Under the pieces are notes generated by a model. It was not told where the DNA came from and ran no database searches. It saw nothing but the letters and a program-made list of their open reading frames with translations. A stretch of DNA of 64,000 nucleotides from assembly GCA_046349155.1 (NCBI GenBank), contig JAXMCW010000001.1, positions 2,046,001-2,110,000 of the forward strand, read 5' to 3'. This document shows, piece after piece, positions 1-7,267 of the stretch. This stretch comes from Alsobacter sp046349155 (GTDB lineage Bacteria > Pseudomonadota > Alphaproteobacteria > Rhizobiales > Beijerinckiaceae). How positions within the stretch are numbered: the first letter of the stretch is position 1; each line of letters starts with the position of its first letter. The translations under genes were made by a program, and so were the position numbers.

Positions 1-207
1 CGACCAGTACCACGCGGTCCCGGTTTCCAGCGTTCGCCGCAGGGCGTCCTCGTTCATGTGCGCGACCATGAGGACCGCCCCGTCTCCGGCGTCGACGGCG
101 ACGGCCGTGACCAGGCCCGCGGCGTCGAACCGGGGCATGAGCCTGTCACCCTCCTCGACGGCCTGGCGGTCGCCTCGGGGAGCGAAGAGGGGAGATGACC
201 CGGTCAT
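1..207 (-). CDS. hisI: phosphoribosyl-AMP cyclohydrolase, N-terminal part (cut by window edge)
   Basis: The 69 visible residues match the start of HisI, the enzyme that opens the adenine ring of phosphoribosyl-AMP in histidine synthesis. The telling stretch is FDAAGLV..AVAVDAGDGAVLMVAHMNEDALRRTLETG..WYWS, the family's conserved N-terminal core just before its SRSR metal/substrate segment, which lies outside the window. The ATG at 207 is used; a second Met (MPRFDA) lies inside. It sits 92 bases behind folE on the same strand, a common folE-hisI pairing in alphaproteobacteria. The metal-binding cysteines cannot be checked because the gene runs off the left edge. Confidence 0.85.
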   Translation of the reverse strand, partial: MTGSSPLFAPRGDRQAVEEGDRLMPRFDAAGLVTAVAVDAGDGAVLMVAHMNEDALRRTLETGTAWYWS

Positions 208-299
208 CGGCGGCCTCCTGGCGGGCCGCAAAGGACGAGCGGCCGGATGATGTATCCGGCCGCTCTCCTAGCATGGTCGGGGAAGACGTGTCGTCCGCC

Positions 300-944
300 T
301 CACCGCGTGCCGAAGCCGCGGATCATGCTCATGAAGCGAACCTGCTCTGCGGGATCGTCGCGGAAGATTCCCGTGAACTGGGTGGTGATGGTCGAAGCGC
401 CGGACTTCTGCACGCCGCGCATTGACATGCACATGTGCTCCGCCTCGATCAGCACGGCGACGCCGCGCGGCTTGAGCGCCTCGTCGATGGCCTCGACGAT
501 CTGCGCCGTCATGGTCTCTTGCGTCTGCAGGCGACGGGCGAAGACGTCCACCACGCGCGCGAGCTTCGAGAGTCCCACCACACCCTCGGCCGGATAATAG
601 CCGACATGCGCCTTCCCGACGAAGGGCACCATGTGGTGCTCGCAGTGCGAGTGGAAGGGAATGTCGCGCACGAGGACCATGTCGTCGTAGCCGCCGACCT
701 CCTCGAAAACCTTGCTGAGGATCTCCGGCGCGTCCTGCCGGTAGCCCTTGAAGAGTTCCTCGTAGGCCTTGACGACGCGCTTGGGGGTCTCGAGAAGGCC
801 CTCGCGGGCGGGGTCGTCCCCGGCCCAGGCGATCAGGGTCCGCACGGCGGCTTCGGCTTCCTCCCGGCTTGGGCGAGGAAGTAGGGCCTTCTCGGCTTGC
901 GGCTGAACCTGTCGCACGGCCAAGGACTTAACCACGGCATCCAT
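300..944 (-). CDS. folE: GTP cyclohydrolase I
   Basis: A 214-residue FolE, the first enzyme of folate/tetrahydropterin synthesis, converting GTP to dihydroneopterin triphosphate. The zinc site is intact: Cys101 and His104 in FHSHCEHHMVPF and Cys172 in EHMCMSMRG; the GLSKLARVVDVFARRLQTQE block is typical of the bacterial FolE core. The frame stays open upstream to 1088, but the ATG at 944 is preferred because it has a GGGAGG ribosome site just upstream and gives the usual family length. Followed by hisI on the same strand and divergent from the Fe-S scaffold gene. Confidence 0.95.
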   Translation of the reverse strand: MDAVVKSLAVRQVQPQAEKALLPRPSREEAEAAVRTLIAWAGDDPAREGLLETPKRVVKAYEELFKGYRQDAPEILSKVFEEVGGYDDMVLVRDIPFHSHCEHHMVPFVGKAHVGYYPAEGVVGLSKLARVVDVFARRLQTQETMTAQIVEAIDEALKPRGVAVLIEAEHMCMSMRGVQKSGASTITTQFTGIFRDDPAEQVRFMSMIRGFGTR

Positions 945-1126
945 GTGGAGCCTCCCGACTTGTCGTATGTAGGACCGCTCGTTTACGGTCCCGGGCGTGA
1001 TCTGGACCACGGAATAGAGACGAGGGACAGCGACATTTTGGCCCTGCCGTCCTCGCCTCGCCCCGAGCCTCGTTTTCACGGCCCGCATCCCCTATATTGA
1101 GCGACGAAGCGCTTTTCGAGGCGGCC

Positions 1127-1582
1127 ATGCTGAACGACATCTACAACAAGCGGATCCTCGACCTCGCCGCCGACATCCCCAGGCTGGGGCGGCTCGAGCA
1201 TCCCGATGCGAGCGCCATGGCGCATTCGAAGCTATGCGGCTCCACGGTGACGGTAGACCTCGCGATGGACGGGGACGTCGTCACGGACTTCGCGCATGAC
1301 GTGAAGGCCTGCGCGCTGGGGCAGGCCTCGTCCTCCATCATGGCGCACCATGTCGTCGGATCGACCGCCGCCGAGTTGCGTGAGCTGAAGGATATCGTCC
1401 GCCGCATGCTGAAGGAGAACGGCGCCCCGCCCACGGGGAAGTGGGAGGACATCGCCGTTCTGGAGCCCGTGCGCGACTACAAGGCGCGCCACGCCTCGAC
1501 GATGCTGACTTTCGAGGCCGTCGTCGACGCCATCGGAAAGATCGAGGCCGCCCGCGCCGCGAAGGCCGTCGCCGCCGAATAG
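1127..1582 (+). CDS. iron-sulfur cluster assembly scaffold protein (IscU/NifU-N family)
   Basis: A 151-residue protein of the IscU/SufU scaffold family, on which Fe-S clusters are built before transfer to client proteins. Cys37 in KLCGSTVTVDL and Cys62 in KACALGQASSS occupy the first two conserved cysteine positions. The third scaffold cysteine, normally in an H-C-S context near the C-terminal helix, is replaced by alanine (RHASTMLTF, Ala123), a variant I recall from Hyphomicrobiales proteins of this type. ATG 1127 is chosen over the upstream TTG at 1097 because MLNDIYN matches the family start. It stands alone, divergent from folE. Whether it still carries a cluster is uncertain. Confidence 0.8.
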   Translation: MLNDIYNKRILDLAADIPRLGRLEHPDASAMAHSKLCGSTVTVDLAMDGDVVTDFAHDVKACALGQASSSIMAHHVVGSTAAELRELKDIVRRMLKENGAPPTGKWEDIAVLEPVRDYKARHASTMLTFEAVVDAIGKIEAARAAKAVAAE

Positions 1583-1752
1583 AGGCGAAAGGGTCGGCTC
1601 CGGAGGAGAGTCGTTCCCGACCCTAACGTGGATCGTGACCACGCGTGCGGAGCGCAGCGTCCCTCGAGAGGCGCTAACCCGTTTGTGCTGCGAGGCTGGA
1701 CGGGACGAGGCTCAATGCCACGGCCTCGCCCGGCCGGGGCCGGTTACTTCGG
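1583..1752. other. convergent intergenic spacer
   Basis: Short spacer between the Fe-S scaffold gene and the MipA gene, which converge here. It holds a GGGTCGG/CCGACCC inverted repeat at about 1591-1622 just past the scaffold stop, a possible terminator stem, but without a T-run. No ORF of interest. Confidence 0.3.
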
Positions 1753-2697
1753 CTATCGGTTGAGCAGACCGAAGCGCCCGATGTCGAACGTGTAGCTGGC
1801 GGTCGCGCCCACGCTGAACTGGTTGGGCGAGCCGAGTTGCTTGACGATGGGGCTGTCGGCGGCCGAGCCGACGAGGCGGTCATAGCCGCCGCGCACCGTC
1901 GTGGACCATTGGTCGTTCCACTTGTAGGTGGCGGCCGCGGCGACGCCGACGGACTTGATCCCCGGGTCGGGAGCATAGGCGGTCAGCTTGCCGTTGAAGG
2001 CGGCGTCCTGCTGGGTTACGCCGAAATAGGTGTCCATGTACTCGGAGCCGGAAATCTGGACGCGCGGACCCACCGACAGCGTGAACCTGCCGACGCGCTT
2101 CACATAGTCGGCGGCCAGGGTCCCGACGAAGCCGTTATAGCCGTTGATGCCGTAGCGCACCTCTGCGCGAAGGCGGATCGTCTCGGGAACGGCCCAGTAC
2201 TCGCCGAAAATGCCCGGCTCGACCGCCCACTTGGCGTCCGTTACACCGTAGAGGCCTGCCCGATCCTGCGAGTAGTAGCGGCCCGGCTGGTAGCGTCCGG
2301 TTATGCCGAGGGCCCACTGACTGTCGCCCCACAAGGCTATGCTGATGCCGTCGTCGGGGGCCTGCCACTTGTCCGCGCTGTCGGTGCGTCGCAGGCTCAG
2401 GGATGGGAACGCGATGAAACCGTAAGTCTTGGCGCCCGGGAAAACGGGCGAGACCAGGACCGTGCCGTTGATGGTCAGCAGCCAGCTATAGGCGTTTTCG
2501 CCCAGCGGGGGCTGCTTCTGCGGTGCGACCGGCTCTTGCGCCGGCTGCGGCTGGGCGGCCTTCTTCTTCTTGGTGGCCGCCGCGGCGTCGCCTGCGCCCG
2601 CAGCCAGCATGCCCAGCGCCACCGCGGCCGCCGTGGAAGCGGCGAGAACGAGACGCGAGCGCTGGGGGAACTGGCAAAGTCGGGACACGGTGACCAT
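1753..2697 (-). CDS. MipA/OmpV family outer membrane protein
   Basis: A 314-residue protein with a clear Sec signal (RSRLVLAASTAAAVALGMLAA then AAAA), a Lys/Pro/Gln-rich linker (TKKKKAAQPQPAQEP), and a beta-strand-rich remainder of the MipA/OmpV type (GENAYSWLLTINGTV, YPGRYYSQD-like loops, repeated aromatic-ended strands such as FSVGATASYTFDIGRFG). Such proteins form outer-membrane barrels and are often linked to peptidoglycan enzymes or envelope stress. The open frame extends upstream to 2841, but Met at 2697 directly precedes the signal peptide. Substrate or partner cannot be told. Confidence 0.75.
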   Translation of the reverse strand: MVTVSRLCQFPQRSRLVLAASTAAAVALGMLAAGAGDAAAATKKKKAAQPQPAQEPVAPQKQPPLGENAYSWLLTINGTVLVSPVFPGAKTYGFIAFPSLSLRRTDSADKWQAPDDGISIALWGDSQWALGITGRYQPGRYYSQDRAGLYGVTDAKWAVEPGIFGEYWAVPETIRLRAEVRYGINGYNGFVGTLAADYVKRVGRFTLSVGPRVQISGSEYMDTYFGVTQQDAAFNGKLTAYAPDPGIKSVGVAAAATYKWNDQWSTTVRGGYDRLVGSAADSPIVKQLGSPNQFSVGATASYTFDIGRFGLLNR

Positions 2698-2806
2698 TCT
2701 CAAGTATGACGCTCCGTTGTCGGCTCGCTGCAGTGCGAAACAATTCGCCCGCTGCATAAGCGACCGCACGATCCCAACGCAACCCCTCGAGCCAGGAGGT
2801 GAGCCG

Positions 2807-3262
2807 ATGTCGCACCCTCCGGACCCTGCGCCCGAAACCAAGCCTCAATGTGGCGTGCCGGACGCCCGCCGGCAAGGCATGGCGCCCGGGGAGGTGGGGA
2901 GGGGGCGCGGTTTCCGCCCGGGTGTGGCTCTCGCGCATGGGTTGATCCGTGGTTATCAGGTCACCCTGTCGGGGCTCATCGGGCGGCATTGCCGCCATCT
3001 GCCGTCCTGCTCCGACTACACGGACGAAGCCATTCGCCGGCACGGTTTTTGGGCCGGCGGCTGGATGGGCCTCGCCCGGATCTGCCGCTGCCAGCCTTGG
3101 GGGACCGAGGGGCTCGACTTCGTCCCCGCGCGATTGCCCGAGGGTGGGTCGTGGTATAGACCGTGGCGCTACGGGCTCTGGCGGTCGACCTGCGTCGACC
3201 CGTTTCGCTGCGAGCCCGTCCCGCCGATGCCGGGCCAGGACGCCTCGGGCCACGCCGCCTGA
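2807..3262 (+). CDS. yidD: membrane protein insertion efficiency factor YidD
   Basis: A 151-residue YidD, a small amphipathic protein that assists YidC-dependent insertion at the inner membrane. The family core is visible: LIRGYQVTLSGLIGRHCRHLPSCSDYTDEAIRRHG and the downstream ARICRCQPWG, with the paired Cys residues of the RxCRxxPSCSDY motif. An AGGAGGT ribosome site at 2794-2800 fixes ATG 2807. Longer than most YidD (about 70-110 residues) through a charged N-terminal extension and a Trp/Cys-rich C-terminal tail. It lies directly upstream of thrS and not beside rpmH/rnpA/yidC. Confidence 0.85.
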   Translation: MSHPPDPAPETKPQCGVPDARRQGMAPGEVGRGRGFRPGVALAHGLIRGYQVTLSGLIGRHCRHLPSCSDYTDEAIRRHGFWAGGWMGLARICRCQPWGTEGLDFVPARLPEGGSWYRPWRYGLWRSTCVDPFRCEPVPPMPGQDASGHAA

Positions 3263-3325
3263 CGCCGCCCGCATCATCCCATCTGCTTACCTGCAGGGTC
3301 TGCAGGAGTGAGCCGGAGCACGACC

Positions 3326-5323
3326 ATGATTCACCTCACTTTTCCCGATGGCGCCGTGCGCGAGTTCCAGCCCGGCACGACCGGCCTCGACATCGCGAAG
3401 GGCATCTCGCCCTCCCTCGCCAAGCGGACCGTCGCCATGGCGCTCGACGGCCGTCTCGCGGACCTCGCCGATCCCATCGAGCGCGACGCGCGCATCGAGT
3501 TCGTCTCGCGGGATGACCCACGGGCTCTGGAGCTGATCCGCCACGACGCCGCTCACGTGCTCGCCGAGGCCGTGCAGAACCTCTGGCCCGGCACGCAGGT
3601 GACGATCGGGCCGGTGATCGAGAACGGCTTCTATTACGATTTCGCGCGCAACGAGCCCTTCACGCCCGAGGACTTTCCCGCCATCGAGGCGGAGATGCGC
3701 GCCATCATCGCGCGCGACCGGCCGTTCGCGAAGGAGGTTTGGAGTCGCGACAGGGCACGCGAGGTGTTCGCCTCGAAGGGCGAGATGTTCAAGGTCGAGC
3801 TCGTCGACGCGATCCCGGCGGGCGAGGATCTTCGCATCTACAGGCAGGGCGACTGGTTCGACCTGTGCCGTGGCCCTCACATGACCTCCACCGGGAAGAT
3901 CGGGGACGCCTTCAAGCTGATGAAGGTGGCCGGCGCCTATTGGCGCGGCGACTCGTCCAAGCCCATGCTGACCCGCATCTACGCCACCGCATGGGCGAAG
4001 AAGGAGGACCTCGAGGCCTATCTCCACCAGCTCGAGGAGGCCGAGAAGCGGGACCATCGCAGGATCGGGCGCGAGATGGACCTCTTCCACTTCCAGGAGG
4101 AGGGGCCGGGCACGGTGTTCTGGCACCCGAAGGGCTGGACCCTGTTCCAGACCATGATCGCCTACATGCGCCGACGGCTCGCGCGCGACTACAACGAGGT
4201 GAATGCGCCCCAGGTGCTCGACAAGAGCCTGTGGGAAACCTCGGGCCACTGGGGCTGGTACCAGGAGAACATGTTCGCGGTGAAGTCGGCCCATGCCTTC
4301 ACGCATCCCAACGATCCCGAGGCCGACCAGCGGATCTTCGCGCTGAAGCCCATGAACTGCCCGGGTCACGTGCAGATCTTCAAGCATGGCCTCAAGAGCT
4401 ACCGGGACCTGCCGATCCGCCTCGCCGAGTTCGGCGCCGTGCATCGCTACGAGGCCTCGGGCGCGCTGCACGGGCTGATGCGGGTGCGCGCCTTCACGCA
4501 GGACGACGCTCACATCTTCTGCACCGAGGAGCAGCTGGAGGCGGAGTGCCTGAAGATCAACGACCTCATGCTCTCGGTGTATCGCGACTTCGGCTTCGAG
4601 GAGGTCGTGGTGAAGCTCGCCACCCGCCCGGAGAAGCGCGTCGGCACCGACGCGATGTGGGACCATGCGGAGGGCATCCTGCGCAAGGTGCTCGCACAGA
4701 TGGCGGCTGCGTCGGGCGGTCGGATCAAGACGGGCGTGAACGAGGGCGAGGGGACCTTCTACGGCCCGAAATTCGAGTACACGCTGCGCGACGCGATCGG
4801 CCGCGAATGGCAGTGCGGCACGACGCAGGTGGACTTCAACCTCCCCGAGCGCTTCGGGGCATTCTACATCGGGGCGGATGGCGAGAAGAAGCAGCCCGTG
4901 ATGGTGCACCGCGCCATCTGCGGATCGATGGAGCGTTTCCTCGGCATCCTCATCGAGAGCCATGCCGGGCATTTCCCGCTCTGGCTGGCCCCCGAGCAGG
5001 TGGTGGTCTGCCCGATCACCAGCGACGCCGACGCCTATGCGGAGGAGGTGGCCGAGGTGCTTGCCGCGGCGGGCATGCGGGCGCGCACCGACCTGCGCAA
5101 CGAGAAGATCAGCTACAAGGTCCGCGAGCACTCGCTCGCCAAGGTCCCCGTGATCGTGGCGGTGGGCCGGCGGGAGGCGTCCGAGCGAACCGTCTCGATC
5201 CGCCGGCTCGGCTCGCAGGCCCAGCAGAGCATGACGCTGGCCGAGGCCGCTGGCAGCCTCGCGGACGAGGCGGTCGCGCCGGACGTTCGGCGCGCCCGCG
5301 AGTCCAGGCTGGCGGCCGAGTAG
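3326..5323 (+). CDS. thrS: threonyl-tRNA synthetase
   Basis: A 665-residue class II synthetase charging tRNA-Thr. Domains in order: TGS (MIHLTFPDG..., 1-62), editing SAD region (HDAAHVLAEAVQNLWPG from about 73), catalytic core with motif 2 and zinc ligands Cys345 (MNCPGH), His396 (QDDAHIF) and His528 (MVHRAICGSMERFLG, motif 3), and an anticodon-binding C-terminal domain (VVVCPITSDAD to VAVGRREASERTVSIR). All key residues are present and length is normal. ATG 3326 is preferred; a GTG at 3308 in frame is too close to the AGGAG at 3303-3307 to use it. No T-box or other leader was seen. Confidence 0.97.
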   Translation: MIHLTFPDGAVREFQPGTTGLDIAKGISPSLAKRTVAMALDGRLADLADPIERDARIEFVSRDDPRALELIRHDAAHVLAEAVQNLWPGTQVTIGPVIENGFYYDFARNEPFTPEDFPAIEAEMRAIIARDRPFAKEVWSRDRAREVFASKGEMFKVELVDAIPAGEDLRIYRQGDWFDLCRGPHMTSTGKIGDAFKLMKVAGAYWRGDSSKPMLTRIYATAWAKKEDLEAYLHQLEEAEKRDHRRIGREMDLFHFQEEGPGTVFWHPKGWTLFQTMIAYMRRRLARDYNEVNAPQVLDKSLWETSGHWGWYQENMFAVKSAHAFTHPNDPEADQRIFALKPMNCPGHVQIFKHGLKSYRDLPIRLAEFGAVHRYEASGALHGLMRVRAFTQDDAHIFCTEEQLEAECLKINDLMLSVYRDFGFEEVVVKLATRPEKRVGTDAMWDHAEGILRKVLAQMAAASGGRIKTGVNEGEGTFYGPKFEYTLRDAIGREWQCGTTQVDFNLPERFGAFYIGADGEKKQPVMVHRAICGSMERFLGILIESHAGHFPLWLAPEQVVVCPITSDADAYAEEVAEVLAAAGMRARTDLRNEKISYKVREHSLAKVPVIVAVGRREASERTVSIRRLGSQAQQSMTLAEAAGSLADEAVAPDVRRARESRLAAE

Positions 5324-5326
5324 CCC

Positions 5327-5842
5327 GTGCCGGCGCGCCCGGCCGCGCCGTTCTGGCCGGATGGCCCGCTCGCCGGGCCCGGCGGGCTGATACTGCGTCC
5401 GCTGGGCGAGGGGGACGTGGAGGCCATGGTCGCCGCCACGAACCATTCCTCGGTCACGTCGGCGATCTCCTTCCTGTCCGATCCCTTTGGCCCGGAAGAC
5501 GCCCGGGCGCTCCTGGCCCGGCATGCGTCGGGCCACGACGTCTGGTTCGGCGCTTTTCCTGACGGTCGGCTTGCCGGCGTCGTGGGGTGCCACGAGAGCG
5601 ACGGCGAGGTGGAGATCGGCTACTGGTTCTCCCCCGGCAACCGGGGACGCGGGCTCGCCCGCGCCTCCGCCGCGCTGGTCGTGGACTGGGCCCGGCAGGT
5701 GCGTCCGGGCCGGCCGCTCATCGCCGAATGCCGGCCCGACAATGCCGCATCGTGGAAACTGCTCACGACGATCGGCTTCGCCCCGACCGGGGAGCCGGGC
5801 CGGCGCGACGGTCGGCTGCGGCTCGTGTTCAGTTCGTCTTGA
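5327..5842 (+). CDS. GNAT family N-acetyltransferase
   Basis: A 171-residue GNAT acetyltransferase of the RimJ-like type, starting at GTG three bases after the thrS stop and therefore likely co-transcribed. Landmarks are LILRPLGEGDVEAM at the start, EVEIGYWFSPGNRGRGLARASAALVVDWA (beta4 plus the acetyl-CoA pyrophosphate loop, here NRGRGLA) and ECRPDNAASWKLLTTIGFAPTGE near the end. The target (protein N-terminus, small amine or antibiotic) is unknown. Its last 14 bases overlap the convergent cytochrome gene. Confidence 0.8.
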   Translation: MPARPAAPFWPDGPLAGPGGLILRPLGEGDVEAMVAATNHSSVTSAISFLSDPFGPEDARALLARHASGHDVWFGAFPDGRLAGVVGCHESDGEVEIGYWFSPGNRGRGLARASAALVVDWARQVRPGRPLIAECRPDNAASWKLLTTIGFAPTGEPGRRDGRLRLVFSSS

Positions 5843-6137
5843 GCGTGGCGATGTAGGCCACGAGATCGTCGGCCTCGCGCCTGTTGATTTGCATGTCCGG
5901 CATCTTCGGGTGCGGATCCATGATGAACTTCCCAAGCCCGCCGTCCGGCGCCGGCAGCCTGCGCCTGGCGATGTCCGCGAAACTCGGCGCATCGGCCTTG
6001 GCGCTTGTCTGGTCCGGCGCCACCACGTGGCACTCCGCGCACCAGCGCTTGGCGATGACGAGCCCGTTCGCCGCATCCGCGCCAAGGGCGACGGAGGGCA
6101 GGGCGGCGAGGGCGAAGGCGACGAGCAGGCGACGCAT
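5829..6137 (-). CDS. small periplasmic class I c-type cytochrome
   Basis: A 102-residue protein with a Sec signal (MRRLLVAFALAALPSVALGADA) and one haem-binding CxxCH motif (WCAECH) about 35 residues in. A Met in the C-terminal part (KMPDMQINRREADDLVAYIATLK) is placed to be the sixth haem ligand, as in cytochrome c family proteins that carry electrons in the periplasm. Met at 6137 starts the signal peptide; the open frame continues upstream to 6209 but has no signal-like start there. Its electron partners are not evident from neighbours. Confidence 0.8.
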   Translation of the reverse strand: MRRLLVAFALAALPSVALGADAANGLVIAKRWCAECHVVAPDQTSAKADAPSFADIARRRLPAPDGGLGKFIMDPHPKMPDMQINRREADDLVAYIATLKTN

Positions 6138-6284
6138 GGAGGGGCACCCCGGAGGACAGGTCAGGCGATTCTGCCGGGCGACGCACCCGCTGTCATTGCC
6201 TTGGCGCAAGTCGCACCGCCGGGCTGCAGTCCCTTTCGAGCAGGGCGCGTGAATGACGCTTCGCCCCCGCGCGAGCGCGCCGGG

Positions 6285-7235
6285 CTACTTCACGAGGACC
6301 TCGATGTCGCGGTCCAGGCCGGACTTCACGGTGAATTCCTGGGTGTAGACCTTGCCCGAGTTGCGGGCGATGACTACGTACTCGCCTTCCGCCAGCGTCA
6401 TGGAGGGGAAGGCGCCGATCGCCTCGCGGATCGTGTCGCCGCCGGGCGTGAGCACACTGAAGGTCGTATTGGCCAGGGCTTCCGAGCCCGCGGAGATCAC
6501 CAGCTTGAGCGTCACCGTCGCCGCCTTGTGGCGAAGCGTCGCCTCGGTGACCTTGCCGGCCTCGACCTTCAGGTCCGCGCTCTGGATGGCGTTGCTGTCG
6601 CCATAGTTGGAGACGACGCGATACGTGCCCTCGGGCAGGCGGATGAGATGTCCGGCCTTGGCGTTCTCGAGGACAAGGCGGCCCTCGGGGTCGTTGCCGA
6701 TGGGCACGTAGATGTTGAAGCTCAGCTTCTCCGGAGGGATCAGCGTGTCGCCGATATTGCCGGAGAGCACGAGGCCCCCGGCGTTGATGGTCAGGCTCTC
6801 GGTCGTCGGCGCGTTGCCCATCACCACGCGTTTCGTGGCGCTCGCCAGCCCGTAGGTGGCGTGCACGAAGTAGACGCCGGGGTCCAGTGTGAAGACGGGG
6901 GCGGGAATATCCGACTCGATTACCAGGGCAGGGGGCTCGTCGGGATTCACGTCACGAAACACCCGCCACTTGATGCCGGTGCGGATTGGACCTGCCATGC
7001 CCCCGAGGAGGGCGCTGACGGCCAGCGTGCCGCCATCGCGCAGGACCGAGGTCGACGGCCCGGTGCGGGCGGGCGGGGTGCCGGCCTGTCCCGGCTGCGC
7101 CGGAGTGGTGGGCGCCGCGGCAGCCGGGGGTGCGACGGGCGCGGTCGTCCCGGCGGCCTGCGGGAGTGCGGGCGACGCCCAGGCCAGCGCGATCAGGAGG
7201 GCGACGGCCCGGGGCCGGAGGAGAGGCAGGGTCAT
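6285..7235 (-). CDS. predicted secreted protein with repeated beta-sandwich segments
   Basis: A 316-residue protein I do not recognise as a named family. It begins with a signal peptide (RAVALLIALAWASPALPQAAG) followed by an Ala/Pro/Thr-rich linker (about 25-60), then several similar beta-rich units in which phrases such as PGVYFVHATYGLASATKRV, PEGTYRVVSNYGDSNA and AEGEYVVIARNSGKVYTQEF recur, resembling PEGA-like or carboxypeptidase-regulatory-like folds. It lies 32 bases downstream of the YfhO-type gene on the same strand, so a two-gene unit is likely, perhaps serving the cell surface. Starts at Met 7235; the open frame upstream belongs to shadow reading. Confidence 0.6.
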   Translation of the reverse strand: MTLPLLRPRAVALLIALAWASPALPQAAGTTAPVAPPAAAAPTTPAQPGQAGTPPARTGPSTSVLRDGGTLAVSALLGGMAGPIRTGIKWRVFRDVNPDEPPALVIESDIPAPVFTLDPGVYFVHATYGLASATKRVVMGNAPTTESLTINAGGLVLSGNIGDTLIPPEKLSFNIYVPIGNDPEGRLVLENAKAGHLIRLPEGTYRVVSNYGDSNAIQSADLKVEAGKVTEATLRHKAATVTLKLVISAGSEALANTTFSVLTPGGDTIREAIGAFPSMTLAEGEYVVIARNSGKVYTQEFTVKSGLDRDIEVLVK

Positions 7236-7267
7236 GGTCCGTTCATGCAGCCCGGGCGGCGATCCCG

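Noticed and set aside
3287..6085. 932-codon minus-strand open frame opposite thrS
   Set aside because: It is the GC-rich antisense shadow of thrS and the GNAT gene: no domain, no signal, Arg/His/Leu-rich composition.
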